A DNA stretch of 64,000 bases from Actinomadura montaniterrae (GCF_008923365.1 NZ_WBMR01000025.1:1-64000); one strand, 5' to 3'; counted from the first letter of the stretch, positions 53,857-63,822 are shown. Notes: generated by a model not told the origin, from the letters alone. Made by a program: numbers and translations.

Positions 53857-55028
53857 GCACCGCCATCACGAACATCGGGGAACTGGTCACCAACGACCCG
53901 GGGCGGGGCGACGGGCCGCTCGGCATCGTCCGGGACGCCGCGCTGGTGATCGAGGACGGCGCCGTCGCGTGGACGGGCCCCGCCGCCGGGGCGCCCGCCG
54001 CCGACGAGGTCGTCGACGCCGCCGGACGCGCCGTCCTCCCCGGGTTCGTGGACTCCCACGCCCACCTCGTCTTCGCCGGTGAACGCGCCGAGGAGTTCGC
54101 CGCCCGGATGAGCGGGCGCCCCTACGCCGCCGGGGGCATCCGCACCACCGTCGAACGCACCCGCGCCGCGTCCGACGACGAGCTGCGCGCCAACCTCCGC
54201 CGCCTCGTGGACGAGATGGCCCGGCAGGGGACGACCACCGTCGAGTGCAAGTCCGGGTACGGCCTCACGGTCGAGCAGGAGGAACGCGCCGTCCGCATCG
54301 CCGCCGAGATCGCCGACGAGGTCACCTACCTCGGCGCGCACGTCGTCCCGTCCGAGTACGGCGACGACACCGCCGGCTACACGCGCCTGGCCGCCACCGG
54401 CATGCTGTCGGCCTGCGCGCCCCACGCCCGCTGGGTGGACGCCTTCTGCGAGCGGGGCGCGTTCGACGCTGACCAGGCCCGCGAGGTGCTGCAGGCGGGG
54501 ATCAAGGCCGGGCTCATGCCCCGGCTGCACGCCAACCAGCTCACAGAGGGGCCCGGCGTCCGCCTCGCCGTCGAGCTCGACGCCGCGTCCGCCGACCACT
54601 GCACGTTCCTGAGCGGCGCGGACGTGGACGCGCTCGCCTCGTCCCGCACCGTCGCGACGCTGCTGCCGGGCGTCGAGTTCTCCACCCGCCAGCCCTATCC
54701 GGACGCCCGCCGCCTCCTGGACGCCGGCGCCACCGTCGCCCTCGCCACCGACTGCAACCCCGGCTCCTGCTACAGCTCCAGCATGGCGTTCTGCATCGCC
54801 GTGGCCGTCCGCGACATGCGCATGACCCCCGCCGAAGCCGTCTGGTCCGCCACCGCCGGCGGCGCCCGCGCCCTGCGCCGCACCGACGTCGGCCACCTGT
54901 CCGTCGGCGCGCGCGCGGACGTCCACGTGCTGGACGCCCCGTCGCACATCCACCTCGCCTACCGCCCCGGCGTCCCGCAAACATTTGCCGTATGGAAACG
55001 AGGCCATCGGGTAGGTGCCCCCGAGTAA
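53853..55028 (+). CDS. hutI: Imidazolonepropionase
   Basis: 391-residue amidohydrolase. [17 protein letters not shown] (metal HxH) near residue 65, [13 protein letters not shown] near 130, [10 protein letters not shown] near 230 and [14 protein letters not shown] near 305 are diagnostic. Opens imidazolone propionate to formimidoyl-glutamate. The start is a TTG overlapping the hutF stop (TTGA) with GAGGAG upstream. Last gene of the hut operon. Confidence 0.94.
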   Translation: MSTAITNIGELVTNDPGRGDGPLGIVRDAALVIEDGAVAWTGPAAGAPAADEVVDAAGRAVLPGFVDSHAHLVFAGERAEEFAARMSGRPYAAGGIRTTVERTRAASDDELRANLRRLVDEMARQGTTTVECKSGYGLTVEQEERAVRIAAEIADEVTYLGAHVVPSEYGDDTAGYTRLAATGMLSACAPHARWVDAFCERGAFDADQAREVLQAGIKAGLMPRLHANQLTEGPGVRLAVELDAASADHCTFLSGADVDALASSRTVATLLPGVEFSTRQPYPDARRLLDAGATVALATDCNPGSCYSSSMAFCIAVAVRDMRMTPAEAVWSATAGGARALRRTDVGHLSVGARADVHVLDAPSHIHLAYRPGVPQTFAVWKRGHRVGAPE

Positions 55029-55049
55029 CCGACCCCGGGAGGCAACGGA

Positions 55050-55595
55050 ATGGCCGAGTTCCTGACGGACATCAAGACCCTGCGCGAGCGCGCCCGCCAG
55101 GAGATCGACAAGGGCCCGATCACCGAGGCGTACGGCGCCGACGTCACGCGGGTGATCCAGGTGTGCAACGAGGCCCTCGCCACCGAGATCGTCTGCACGC
55201 TGCGCTACAAGCGGCACTACTACACCGCCACGGGCATCCACGCCGAGGCCGTCGCGGGCGAGTTCCTCCAGCACGCCGCCGAGGAGCAGCAGCACGCCGA
55301 CCAGCTCGCCGAGCGGATCGTCCAGCTCGGCGGCGAGCCCGACTTCGCGCCCGACACCCTCACCACCCGCTCGCACGCCGAGTACGACGACAGCCGCGAC
55401 CTCGTCGCGATGATCAAGGAGGACCTGGTCGCCGAGCGCATCGCGATCGCGTCCTACACCGAGATCGTCCAGTGGCTCGGCGACGGCGACCCCACCACCA
55501 AGCGCGTCTTCGAACGCATCCTGGAGCAGGAGGAGGAGCACGCCGACGACCTGCGCGGCATGCTCGAACGCCTGCCAGCGACCGAGAAGCGCTAG
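55050..55595 (+). CDS. Ferritin-like / bacterioferritin-type protein
   Basis: 181 residues, four-helix bundle. The di-iron ligands fit the pattern ALATEIVCTLRYK (Glu), FLQHAAEEQQHADQ (Glu and ExxH), LVAERIAIASYTEIVQ (Glu) and ILEQEEEHADDL (ExxH). Haem-binding Met is not evident, so it is ferritin-like rather than a proven bacterioferritin. Probably stores or oxidises iron. GGGAGG precedes the ATG. Its stop overlaps the convergent flavin reductase gene by 4 bp. Confidence 0.82.
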   Translation: MAEFLTDIKTLRERARQEIDKGPITEAYGADVTRVIQVCNEALATEIVCTLRYKRHYYTATGIHAEAVAGEFLQHAAEEQQHADQLAERIVQLGGEPDFAPDTLTTRSHAEYDDSRDLVAMIKEDLVAERIAIASYTEIVQWLGDGDPTTKRVFERILEQEEEHADDLRGMLERLPATEKR

Positions 55596-56074
55596 GCGGG
55601 CAGGTAGCGGCGGTTGAACCTGATCAGCGGCCGCTGGTCGCGGGCGACGTAGTCCGTGGCGAGGACCTCGGCGGTGAAGAGAAGGTGGTCACCGGCCTCG
55701 ATGCGCTGACGGGTCTCGCATTCGAGGGCGGTGACGCCCGACTCGGGGATCAGGGCGCCGGACGCCTCGCCGCGGTGGTGCGGCTCGCTCGCGAGGAGCA
55801 GCCGGGCGCTCGGACGGCCCTCGGCGGCGAAGCGTCCGGCGAGGGCCCGCTGCCCCGCGCCGAGGACCGTCGCCGCCCAGCGGTCCGTCCGCGACAGCAC
55901 CTCCGCCAGGTAGGACGAGGACGCCACGCCGGCCAGCACCATCGGCGGCTCCAGCGACACCGACATGAACGAGGTCACCGTCGTGCCGAGGTCGTCGCGG
56001 CCGTCCCGGACGGTCAGCACCACGACCCCGGTGGCGAACCCCGCGACCGCCTCGACGAAATCCGTGCCGGTCAG
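55592..56074 (-). CDS. Flavin reductase-domain protein with apparent CTG start
   Basis: 160 residues, the whole of the flavin-reductase-like (split-barrel) domain: FVEAVAGFATGVVVLTV, LGTTVTSFMSVSLEPPMVLA and GDHLLFTAEVLATDY. No ATG, GTG or TTG lies near the proper start; the only fitting codon is CTG at 56072-56074, overlapping the sppA stop (CTGA) with GGGAG 7 bp upstream, so translational coupling to sppA is likely. It would supply reduced flavin to a mono-oxygenase, none of which is adjacent. Confidence 0.72.
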   Translation of the reverse strand: MTGTDFVEAVAGFATGVVVLTVRDGRDDLGTTVTSFMSVSLEPPMVLAGVASSSYLAEVLSRTDRWAATVLGAGQRALAGRFAAEGRPSARLLLASEPHHRGEASGALIPESGVTALECETRQRIEAGDHLLFTAEVLATDYVARDQRPLIRFNRRYLPA

Positions 56075-57774
56075 CGGATCTCCCAGGAGCCGGGCAGGGT
56101 GAGCGGGCCGGCGGACGGGAGGCCGAGGCGGGCGGCGAGGCCGCCGAGCGAGCCCCAGCCGTCGAACCGGGCGGACGCGGCCGTGCGGTCCTCGCTGGAC
56201 TCCGGCGGGCGCAGCCGCTCCAGCGGCGACGTGTGCGGGTAGGAGCGGACGGGCGCGTCGGCGGGCAGCCCCGCCTTCTTGCGGGCGAGGTCGAGCGCCA
56301 TGTCGATGCCGCCCAGCTCGTCGACGAGGCCGCGGTCCCGGGCGTCGGCGCCCGTCCAGACCCGGCCGCGGGCCAGCTCGTGGACGCGCTCGCGGGACAG
56401 GTCGCGGCCCTCGGCGACCTTCGCCGTGAAGTCGTCGTAGATCTTGTCGAGGGAGGCGTTGATGCGCTCCCACTCGGAGTCGCTGAAGTCCTTGGTGGCG
56501 CTGAACATGCGGGCGTGGTCGCCGTCCGCGACGGACCCGAGCCCGATGCCGATCCGGTCGAGCAGGTCGTTCACCACGGCCTTGCCGACGACGACGCCGA
56601 TCGACCCGGTGATGGTGCCGGGCTGCGCGACGATCGTGTCGGCGGCCATCGAGACGTAGTAGCCGCCGGACGCGGCGACGTTCCCCATCGAGACGACCAC
56701 CGGCTTGCCGGCGCGGCGGGCGAGGACGACCTCCCGCCAGATCGCGTCGGACGCGACGGCGGACCCGCCGGGGCTGTTGACGCGGAACACGATCGCCTTG
56801 ACCCGGTCGTCCTTCACGGCGGCGCGGAACGCGGCGCCGACGGTGTCGGAGCCCATCGCGGGGCCGGAGTTCGGCAGCGGGCCGCCGCGGCCGCTGCGGC
56901 CGAGCCGGATCGGGCCCTGCCCGTTGATCAGCGCGACGACGTCCTGGCGGCCCGGCTGCGGGATGCGGCGGGCGAGGCCGTGCGTGCGGTTGTAGCGGGA
57001 GACGTAGCGCAGCTGCGCCTCCGCGCCGAACTCCTTGCGCAGGAAGGCGTAGACCTCGTCGCGGTAGCCGAGGTGGTCGACGAGGCCCTCCTCCAGCGCC
57101 TCGCCGGCGAGCAGCGGGCCGCGGTCGGTGAGGTCGCGGACCTTGTCCTCGGGCAGGTCACGGGCGGCGGCGATGCCCGCGGTGATCTGCTCGCCGAGCG
57201 AGGTGACGAGCCGCTGGGACGACTCCTCGTGCTCCGGCGTGTACGCCTTCTCCATGAAGGTGTTCGCCATCGTCTTGTACTCGTACCGCTTGGCGAACCG
57301 CGGCTGCACGCCCGCCTTCTCCAGCGCGCCCGCGAAGAACGGCTCCTCCAGCGCGACGCCGGTCAGCCCGACCTCGCCGGTCGGCTGCAGGTACACCTTG
57401 TCGAACCCGGTGGCGAGGTAGAACGGGACGGTGCCGTGGCCGCCCTCGCCGAACGTCTCGGCCCACGCGACGGTGAGCTTGCCGGCGTCCCGCAGCGCCC
57501 CGACCGCCTCGCGCAGCTCCTGCGCGAGCGCCAGCCCGACGCCGCCGGTCACCTTCACCACCAGCGCCTTCACCCGGTGGTCGGAGCGGGCGCGGCGCAG
57601 CCCGTCGAGCACGTCGCGCAGGTTCGTCCGGCGCATGGACATGATCGCCGAGATCGGGTCCGCGGGCGCGGTCTCCACGATCCCCTCGGTGAGGTCCAGC
57701 TCCAGGATCAGCGGTGCCGTCCGCCGGTCCCGGGCCTGCTTGATGACGTTGACGACGGTTCCGGGATCCACCAT
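56071..57774 (-). CDS. sppA: Signal-peptide peptidase SppA, long form
   Basis: 567 residues with the tandem fold of the 67K type. The catalytic lysine is probably in KRYEYKTMANTFM near residue 187 and the serine in NSPGGSAVASDAIW near 340; GYYVSMAADTIVAQPGTITG follows. No N-terminal membrane helix is visible (MVDPGTVVNVIKQARDRR), unlike E. coli SppA, so it may be cytoplasmic. Degrades signal peptides or membrane-derived fragments in the family. Confidence 0.88.
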   Translation of the reverse strand: MVDPGTVVNVIKQARDRRTAPLILELDLTEGIVETAPADPISAIMSMRRTNLRDVLDGLRRARSDHRVKALVVKVTGGVGLALAQELREAVGALRDAGKLTVAWAETFGEGGHGTVPFYLATGFDKVYLQPTGEVGLTGVALEEPFFAGALEKAGVQPRFAKRYEYKTMANTFMEKAYTPEHEESSQRLVTSLGEQITAGIAAARDLPEDKVRDLTDRGPLLAGEALEEGLVDHLGYRDEVYAFLRKEFGAEAQLRYVSRYNRTHGLARRIPQPGRQDVVALINGQGPIRLGRSGRGGPLPNSGPAMGSDTVGAAFRAAVKDDRVKAIVFRVNSPGGSAVASDAIWREVVLARRAGKPVVVSMGNVAASGGYYVSMAADTIVAQPGTITGSIGVVVGKAVVNDLLDRIGIGLGSVADGDHARMFSATKDFSDSEWERINASLDKIYDDFTAKVAEGRDLSRERVHELARGRVWTGADARDRGLVDELGGIDMALDLARKKAGLPADAPVRSYPHTSPLERLRPPESSEDRTAASARFDGWGSLGGLAARLGLPSAGPLTLPGSWEIR

Positions 57775-57863
57775 GGCCCCAGCCTATGCGTTCGCCCGCG
57801 GGCCACCGGTCCGCCCCGGGTCCCGCGCGCCCTCCGCCTGGAGGAGGAGCGCAGGCAGGGGCC

Positions 57864-58355
57864 CTATTTGCGCTTGAAGGCCTTGTTCGGCAGGACGCTG
57901 GCGGACGCCTGCGCGACGGGCCGGCCCTGCGCGTCGCTGATGACGGCGTTGGCGACCATCCGGGTGCTGCCGGGGTGTACGCACGTCCCGGCGACCGTGT
58001 AGGTCTCGCCCGCGCGGACGCCGCGCAGGTAGTCGACGTTGAGGTTGAGCGTGAGCATCGGCATGAAGTGCTCGCAGGTGCTGCTGCCCGCGAGGCAGAC
58101 GGCGTTGTCGAGGATCATGGCGATGTAGCCGCCGTGCACGGTGCCGCCGGGGTTGCAGAGCTTCTCGGCGGGCGTCCAGGAGATGTCGACGCGGCCGGGC
58201 TCGGCGGACGTGATGACCTGCCCGATGTGGTCGTTGATGTCGGAGATCTGCGGGAACGTTCCGTCGGCCATGGCCTGGATCAGCTCGGCGCCCGTCAGGG
58301 TGTCCCACATCCGGGCGGTCTCCTCGAAGGCCGCCGGTCCCGCCTCGACGCTCAA
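57864..58355 (-). CDS. PaaI-family hotdog thioesterase
   Basis: 163 residues. The hotdog-fold core is NPGGTVHGGYIAMILDNAVC with the HGG motif near residue 75, then LTLNLNVDYLRGVRAGETYT. Acyl- or aryl-CoA hydrolase; substrate unknown. TTG start with GGGGAG upstream. It follows the same strand as sppA with 89 bp between. Confidence 0.85.
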   Translation of the reverse strand: MSVEAGPAAFEETARMWDTLTGAELIQAMADGTFPQISDINDHIGQVITSAEPGRVDISWTPAEKLCNPGGTVHGGYIAMILDNAVCLAGSSTCEHFMPMLTLNLNVDYLRGVRAGETYTVAGTCVHPGSTRMVANAVISDAQGRPVAQASASVLPNKAFKRK

Positions 58356-58446
58356 CTCGTGTCTCCCCTGATCATGCGACGTCTCGCCCCGAATGGTATT
58401 CGGCGTACCGTCCGCGCGGCACTGTGCCCTTCGTCACCGGGGCCGC

Positions 58447-59991
58447 TCAGCCGATCTTGTGGAGCGTCCCCGACGTGGTGCCGATGCCGGTCGAGGTGTA
58501 CTGCAGGCCGCCGGACACCTGCTCCAGCGACACCGGCCCGCCCGTGCAGAACCCGGCCGAGCCCGTGCTGCGCACGGCCGTCTCGTCGAAGTCGACCTTC
58601 GAGCCGGAGACGCTGGAGACCGTCAGCCGGGTCTGGCAGCCCCACCGGGGGTACTCGGCCGTCCCGCCGTCGCTCCCGCCGGTCAGGTGCACCGTCACCG
58701 TGGTGCTGGCGTCGCCGAGGGTGATGCCGCCCTTCTGCGTCAGCGTGCCCTCCCACGTCCCGCCGAACGCCGCGGGCAGCGACCCGCCGCCCCCGCCCGA
58801 GCCGTCCCCGCCGCCGGACGCCGACGGGGAGGTCGCAGAGGACGAGGAACTCTGGGCCGGCGAGCCGTGAGACGACGCGGTGACCGGCGTGTCAGAGCCC
58901 CCGCCCTTGTTCAGCAAGATGACGGCCGTCGCGCACGCGATGGCGAGGACGACGACCGCGGCCGCCCCGACGATGACACGGGTGTTCCTGCCCCCGCCGC
59001 GCCGGTCGTCGGCGGGCGGCGGACCCGGGACCGGCGGCTGGGGGTGCGGCTGCGTGAGGTTCCGCGACGGAGACGGGTCCGTGGCCGGCCCGGACGGGAA
59101 CGCGCCCCCGCCGGTACCCGGGCCCGGCGCGGGCGGGACCGGCACCGGCGGACCCCCGTAGGGCTGCTGCGGCCGGGTGATGTCCGGCGCGGGACGCGAG
59201 GTCGGGTCGATCAGCCGCATCGCGAGGTCGCGGGAGGACGGCCGCCGGTCCGGGTCCTTGGCGAGGCATTCGGAGAGCAGGGGGCGCAGCGCGTCCGGCA
59301 CCCCGGTGAGGTCGGGGTCGGCGGTGGCGATCCGGTGCATCATCGCCTCGACCGTCACCGCGCCGCCGAACGGCGGGCGCCCCGTCGCCGCGAACACCAT
59401 CGTGCCCGCCCACGCGAACACGTCCGACTTCACCGTCGGCGGATGGTCGCGCAGCCACTCGGGCGCGAAGTAGGCGGGGGTGCCGACCATCTGCGTGCGG
59501 GTCTCGGCGTCGACCGCCCGGGCGATGCCGAAGTCGACGACGCGAGGGCCGTCCGGGCCGAGGAGCACGTTCGCGGGCTTGAGGTCGCGGTGCACGATCC
59601 CGGCGGCGTGGATCGCGGCCAGCGCGCTCGCGGTGTTCACCGCCAGCCGCTGCAGGTCACCGCCGCGCAGCGGGCCCGCGTCCGCGACGCGCTCCTGCAG
59701 CGACGGCCCGTCGACGAACTCGCTGGCGACGTAGGGGAGCGGGCCCTCGGCGGACGAGTCGAGCACCGCGGCGGTGGCGAACGGCGCGACCTGCCGCGCC
59801 GCGGCCATCTCCCGGGCGAAGCGCTCGCGGGCCCGCGCGTCGGCGTTCTTCAGGACCTTCACCGCGACGCGCTCCCCGGACGGCCCCTCGCCGAGGTAGA
59901 CGACGCCCTGCCCGCCCTCGCCGAGCCGTCCGGTCAGCCGGTAGCGGCCGATGGCGCGGGGATCGTCGGGAACGAGGGGCAGAGCGGGCAT
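58447..59991 (-). CDS. Membrane Ser/Thr protein kinase (PknB-type)
   Basis: 514 residues. The kinase domain is about 16-270: LGEGGQGVVYLG (P loop), AVKVLKN (Lys), HRDLKPANVLL, VVDFGIARA (DFG) and GTPAYFAPEW. A Pro-rich linker follows, then one membrane helix (VIVGAAAVVVLAIACATAVI near 350), a Ser/Gly-rich spacer and an extracellular beta-rich domain (WEGTLTQKGGITLGD to GTLHKIG) that likely senses an external ligand. No PASTA repeats. Confidence 0.9.
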   Translation of the reverse strand: MPALPLVPDDPRAIGRYRLTGRLGEGGQGVVYLGEGPSGERVAVKVLKNADARARERFAREMAAARQVAPFATAAVLDSSAEGPLPYVASEFVDGPSLQERVADAGPLRGGDLQRLAVNTASALAAIHAAGIVHRDLKPANVLLGPDGPRVVDFGIARAVDAETRTQMVGTPAYFAPEWLRDHPPTVKSDVFAWAGTMVFAATGRPPFGGAVTVEAMMHRIATADPDLTGVPDALRPLLSECLAKDPDRRPSSRDLAMRLIDPTSRPAPDITRPQQPYGGPPVPVPPAPGPGTGGGAFPSGPATDPSPSRNLTQPHPQPPVPGPPPADDRRGGGRNTRVIVGAAAVVVLAIACATAVILLNKGGGSDTPVTASSHGSPAQSSSSSATSPSASGGGDGSGGGGGSLPAAFGGTWEGTLTQKGGITLGDASTTVTVHLTGGSDGGTAEYPRWGCQTRLTVSSVSGSKVDFDETAVRSTGSAGFCTGGPVSLEQVSGGLQYTSTGIGTTSGTLHKIG

Positions 59992-60081
59992 CTTCGGCTT
60001 CCTCCGGCATGGGGGACCTGCGTCGGCCCCCCGAACGACGGCACCACCGTACTTCGGTCACCGAGCGGATATCGTCGGCTC

Positions 60082-60948
60082 ATGGGCGATGGGGACGGCT
60101 GGGCCGATTGCGACCAGGGGCACACGCACTGGGGACGGTACGGCGCGGCGGGCCTGCTGGCCTACCACCGCGACGCGGAAGGCCGGATGTGGATCCTGTT
60201 GCAGCAGCGCGCCTGGTGGGGTCTCGGCGGCGGCACATGGGGGATGTTCGGCGGCGCCATCCACAGCCATGAGGACGGGGTGACGGGCGCCCTGCGGGAG
60301 ACGAGCGAGGAGTGCACGCTCGACACCGCGCTCGTGCGCGTGCGCGGTACCCGGGTCGAGGACCACGGCGGCTGGGCGTTCACGTCCGTGATCGGGGCCC
60401 TGGACGAGAAGGTGGACGTGAAGCCGGCGTCGCGGGAGACGCGCCGCGCCGAGTGGGTCCGCGTGGAGGAGGTCGAGGACCGCAAGCTGTTCGCGCCGTT
60501 CGAGAGGTCGTGGCCGCTGCTGCGGGACGCGACGAAGGGCCTGGTGCTCGTCGTGGACGGCGCGAACGTCGTCGGGTCCCGGCCGGACGGCTGGTGGAAG
60601 GACCGCGCGGGCGCGAACGCCCGGCTCCGCGACGCGCTGAAGGTGCTCGGCGAGGGCGTGCGCGGCGTGCCGCCCGGCCTCGTCGCGTTCGACCGATGCT
60701 TCCCGGAGGTCGTGCTGGTCGTCGAGGGCGCGGCGCGGCCGGTGGCGGACGAGCCCGCGGACGGCGTGCGGGTCGTGGCGGCGCCGGGCAGCGGCGACGA
60801 CCACATCGTCGACCTCGTCCGGACCCCGGAGCCCGACACCGAGTACCTGGTCGTGACGGCGGACCGGGGGCTGCGCGCCCGCTGCGAGGCGGCCGGCGCG
60901 CACGTCACCGGCCCCCGCTGGCTCCTCGACCGCCTCGAAGGACGCTGA
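60082..60948 (+). CDS. NUDIX hydrolase fused to a NYN/PIN-like nuclease domain
   Basis: 288 residues. N-terminal NUDIX domain, about 15-145: the Nudix box starts at GGAIHSHEDG and continues ALRETSEECTLD, fitting Gx5Ex7REuxEE with Cys for the last Gly. C-terminal domain, about 150-288, begins LVLVVDGANVVGSRPDGWWK and has GSGDDHIVDLV and YLVVTADRGLRARC, the Asp pattern of NYN/PIN nucleases. It may clean modified nucleotides or RNA ends. Divergent from the Ser/Thr kinase. Confidence 0.78.
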   Translation: MGDGDGWADCDQGHTHWGRYGAAGLLAYHRDAEGRMWILLQQRAWWGLGGGTWGMFGGAIHSHEDGVTGALRETSEECTLDTALVRVRGTRVEDHGGWAFTSVIGALDEKVDVKPASRETRRAEWVRVEEVEDRKLFAPFERSWPLLRDATKGLVLVVDGANVVGSRPDGWWKDRAGANARLRDALKVLGEGVRGVPPGLVAFDRCFPEVVLVVEGAARPVADEPADGVRVVAAPGSGDDHIVDLVRTPEPDTEYLVVTADRGLRARCEAAGAHVTGPRWLLDRLEGR

Positions 60949-60963
60949 CCGCCGGGGACCGGG

Positions 60964-61329
60964 TCAGCGGTCCGAGACGCGGTGGCCGGCGTCGCGGAGG
61001 GCCTGCGTCGCGTCCTTCAGCCGGTGGTCGGGGACCAGGACGAGGTCGGCGTGGTAGGTGGACGCGACGAACACCGGCACCCCCGCCTCGGCGAGCGGGC
61101 CGACGACCGCGGCGAGCATGCCGGGCAGGTCCAGGCCGTGGCCCGCGTCGCCGTAGAAGCCGACCCAGCGCTCCGCCTCGGTGAACGGCGACGCCTCCCG
61201 CACGACCGTGAGGCCCTCGGGGGCGCGGACCAGCGCGATCCACTCGTCGTCCTCGGGGAACGTCGCGTTCGGCAGGTGCTCCACCAGGAACTCGGACGGG
61301 ACGATGTGCAGGTGCTGCGCGGCGCTCAT
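60964..61329 (-). CDS. ACT-domain protein
   Basis: 121 residues. It fits a tandem ACT/CASTOR-type fold: WIALVRAPEGLTVVREA, then GLDLPGMLAAVVGPLAEAGV and VFVASTYHADLVLVP, the last being the conserved end of many such proteins. Probably an amino-acid-binding regulator; ligand unknown. It is transcribed with or just after glgB, 20 bp downstream. Confidence 0.8.
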   Translation of the reverse strand: MSAAQHLHIVPSEFLVEHLPNATFPEDDEWIALVRAPEGLTVVREASPFTEAERWVGFYGDAGHGLDLPGMLAAVVGPLAEAGVPVFVASTYHADLVLVPDHRLKDATQALRDAGHRVSDR

Positions 61330-61349
61330 GGCGCCACCCTAGAGCCCGG

Positions 61350-63581
61350 TCACTCCGGGACGAGCCACACGGCGCCGAGCGGCGGGACCCGCAGCACGGC
61401 GGAGGCGTCCAGCCCGTGCCAGGGCTCGGCCGTCGCCTCGACGCGCCCGAGGTTCCCGACGCCGCTGCCGCCGTACTCGTAGGCGTCGGTGTTGACGACC
61501 TCCCGCCAGCCGCCCTCCTTCGGCAGGCCGATGCGGTAGTTCTCGTGCGGGTTGCCGGCGAAGTTGACGACGCAGGCCATCACGGGCGGCTCGCCGTCGT
61601 CCTTGGACGTCCCGTACCGCAGGTAGGAGAGGGTGTTGCCGCCCGCGTCGTTGCCGTCGATCCAGCGGAACCCCTCGTGGTCGCTGTCGCGGGACCACAG
61701 CGCGGGCTCCTCCCGGTAGGCGCGGTTGAGCTCGCGGACGAGCTTCTGCAGCCCGAGATGCAGCGCGCCTTCGGCGGCGTTGTCCAGCAGCCACCAGTCG
61801 AGCGGGCGCTCCTCCGCCCATTCGGCGCCCTGCCCGAACTCCTGCCCCATGAACAGCAGCTGCTTGCCGGGATGCGACCACATGTAGGCGAGCAGGGCGC
61901 GCAGCCCGGCGAACCGCTGCCAGGTGTCGCCCGGCATCTTGCTGAGCAGCGACCCCTTCCCGTGGACGACCTCGTCGTGCGAGAGCGGCAGGACGTAGTT
62001 CTCCGAGAACGCGTACACCAGCGAGAACGTGATCTCGTTGTGGTGGTAGTGCCGGAACACGGGCTCGTGGCGGAGGTACTCGAGGGTGTCGTGCATCCAG
62101 CCCATGTTCCACTTGAACCCGAAGCCGAGGCCGCCGAGATGGGTGGGGCGGGACACGCCGGGCCACGCCGTCGACTCCTCCGCGACCGTGAGGACGCCCG
62201 GGTTGCGCTTGTAGACCGTCGCGTTCATCTCCTGGAGGAACGAGATCGCCTCCAGGTTCTCGCGGCCGCCGTAGACGTTCGGCGTCCACTCGCCCTCGTT
62301 GCGCGAGTAGTCCAGGTACAGCATCGAGGCCACCGCGTCCACGCGGAGCCCGTCGACGTGGAACTCCTCGATCCAGAACGTCGCGTTCGCCACCAGGAAG
62401 TTGCGGACCTCGGCGCGCCCGAAGTTGAACACCAGCGTGCCCCAGTCGGGATGCTCGCCGCGGGCCGGGTCCTCGTGCTCGTACAGGGCGGTGCCGTCGA
62501 AGCGCGCGAGCGCCCACTCGTCCTTGGGGAAGTGCGCGGGCACCCAGTCGATGATGACGCCGATACCGGCCTGGTGCAGCTTGTCGACGAGGTACCGCAA
62601 GTCGTCAGGGGTGCCGAAGCGGGAGGTCGGCGCGTAGTAGGACGTCACCTGGTAGCCCCAGGACGGCCCATAGGGGTGTTCCGCCACCGGCAGGAACTCC
62701 ACATGGGTGAACCCCATGTCCTTCACGTACGAGGTCAGTTCCTCGGCCAGCTCGCGGTAGTCGAGCCCGGGACGCCACGAGCCGAGGTGCACCTCGTACA
62801 CGCTCATCGGCTCGTGTACCCACTCGCGCTCCTTGCGGGCGTCCATCCAGTCGCTGTCGCCCCACGCGTAGGACGAGGTGTAGACGCGCGACGCGGTCGC
62901 CGGCGGGCGCTCGGTGTGCTGCGCCATAGGGTCGGCCTTGGAGCGCCAATGCCCGTCCGCGCCGAGGATCTCGAACTTGTAGCACATGCCGTCGCCGACG
63001 CCCGGGACGAACAGCTCCCAAACGCCCGTGGACCCGAGCGACCGCATCGGGTGCGCGCGGCCGTCCCAGTGGTTGAAGTCGCCGACCACGCGCACCCCGC
63101 GCGCCGTCGGCGCCCACACGGCGAACCCGGTGCCCGACACCGGTCCGAACGCCGACGCGTACGTCCGCACGCGCGCCCCCAGCGCGCGCCACAGCTCCTC
63201 GTGCCGGCCCTCGCTGATCAGATGCAGGTCGAGCTCGCCGAGCGTCGGCAGGTGCCGGTACGGGTCGTCCTGCACGGTCTCGATGCCGTCCCCGTACGTC
63301 ACCGCCAGCCGGTAGTCGGGGACCGCGAGGGGCGCCTTGTCCTCGTCGCCGCCCGACAGCGACGCCGACTTCGGCAGCGTCCCGGCGAACACGCCCTCGT
63401 GGAAGTGCCGCAGCGGGTGCCGGTCCCCGTTCGGCAGGACGACCTCGACCTTCTCCGCGAGCGGGCGCAGCGCCCGGACGGTCACCCCGTCCCGGCCGGG
63501 ATGCGCCCCGAGGACTCCGTGCGGATCGTGGTGGTCGCCGCCGACGAGCCGGTCGATCTCCGCGCGCGTCACCCGTGCCAT
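61350..63581 (-). CDS. glgB: 1,4-alpha-glucan branching enzyme
   Basis: 743-residue GH13 enzyme with an N-terminal carbohydrate-binding module (about 20-220) before the GH48-like/CBM48 region ([12 protein letters not shown]). Active-site motifs: [19 protein letters not shown] (nucleophile Asp), VAEEST (acid Glu) and LSHDEVVHG. Makes alpha-1,6 branches in glycogen. The ATG at 63581 ([10 protein letters not shown]) has GAGGAG upstream; the frame stays open another 80 codons without similarity. Confidence 0.95.
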   Translation of the reverse strand: MARVTRAEIDRLVGGDHHDPHGVLGAHPGRDGVTVRALRPLAEKVEVVLPNGDRHPLRHFHEGVFAGTLPKSASLSGGDEDKAPLAVPDYRLAVTYGDGIETVQDDPYRHLPTLGELDLHLISEGRHEELWRALGARVRTYASAFGPVSGTGFAVWAPTARGVRVVGDFNHWDGRAHPMRSLGSTGVWELFVPGVGDGMCYKFEILGADGHWRSKADPMAQHTERPPATASRVYTSSYAWGDSDWMDARKEREWVHEPMSVYEVHLGSWRPGLDYRELAEELTSYVKDMGFTHVEFLPVAEHPYGPSWGYQVTSYYAPTSRFGTPDDLRYLVDKLHQAGIGVIIDWVPAHFPKDEWALARFDGTALYEHEDPARGEHPDWGTLVFNFGRAEVRNFLVANATFWIEEFHVDGLRVDAVASMLYLDYSRNEGEWTPNVYGGRENLEAISFLQEMNATVYKRNPGVLTVAEESTAWPGVSRPTHLGGLGFGFKWNMGWMHDTLEYLRHEPVFRHYHHNEITFSLVYAFSENYVLPLSHDEVVHGKGSLLSKMPGDTWQRFAGLRALLAYMWSHPGKQLLFMGQEFGQGAEWAEERPLDWWLLDNAAEGALHLGLQKLVRELNRAYREEPALWSRDSDHEGFRWIDGNDAGGNTLSYLRYGTSKDDGEPPVMACVVNFAGNPHENYRIGLPKEGGWREVVNTDAYEYGGSGVGNLGRVEATAEPWHGLDASAVLRVPPLGAVWLVPE

Positions 63582-63709
63582 GACGTCATGGCCTCCTCGC
63601 CTGGGGTCCGGGGCTCCGGGGCCTTCCCCGGGAACAACACTGATGCCGTTTCCCTGTAGGAGTGCCCTGAGATCGGCCGAACTCACATGGCGGAGCGAGG
63701 CGGATTTGC

Positions 63710-63770
63710 GACCGCATGGACGGCACGACACTTTGTCGGGGGTCGCGCCGATTGCGCCGTCCATGCGGTC
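63710..63770. repeat. 15-bp inverted repeat upstream of glgB
   Basis: GACCGCATGGACGGC (63710-63724) and GCCGTCCATGCGGTC (63756-63770), perfect, with a 31-nt loop. Either an operator pair or a strong hairpin in the glgB leader. Confidence 0.6.
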
Positions 63771-63822
63771 ACGTCTACCTGGCCCCAGGGGTGACGGCGA
63801 CCCCGCCGCCCTGGGATCCATT

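Noticed and set aside
58393-60081. N-terminal extension of the NUDIX gene to 58393
   Set aside because: It is antisense to the kinase and thioesterase genes; the ATG at 60082 gives the natural start.
63582-63821. 80-residue N-terminal extension of GlgB
   Set aside because: No family similarity, crosses the inverted repeat, and the ATG at 63581 has its own ribosome site.
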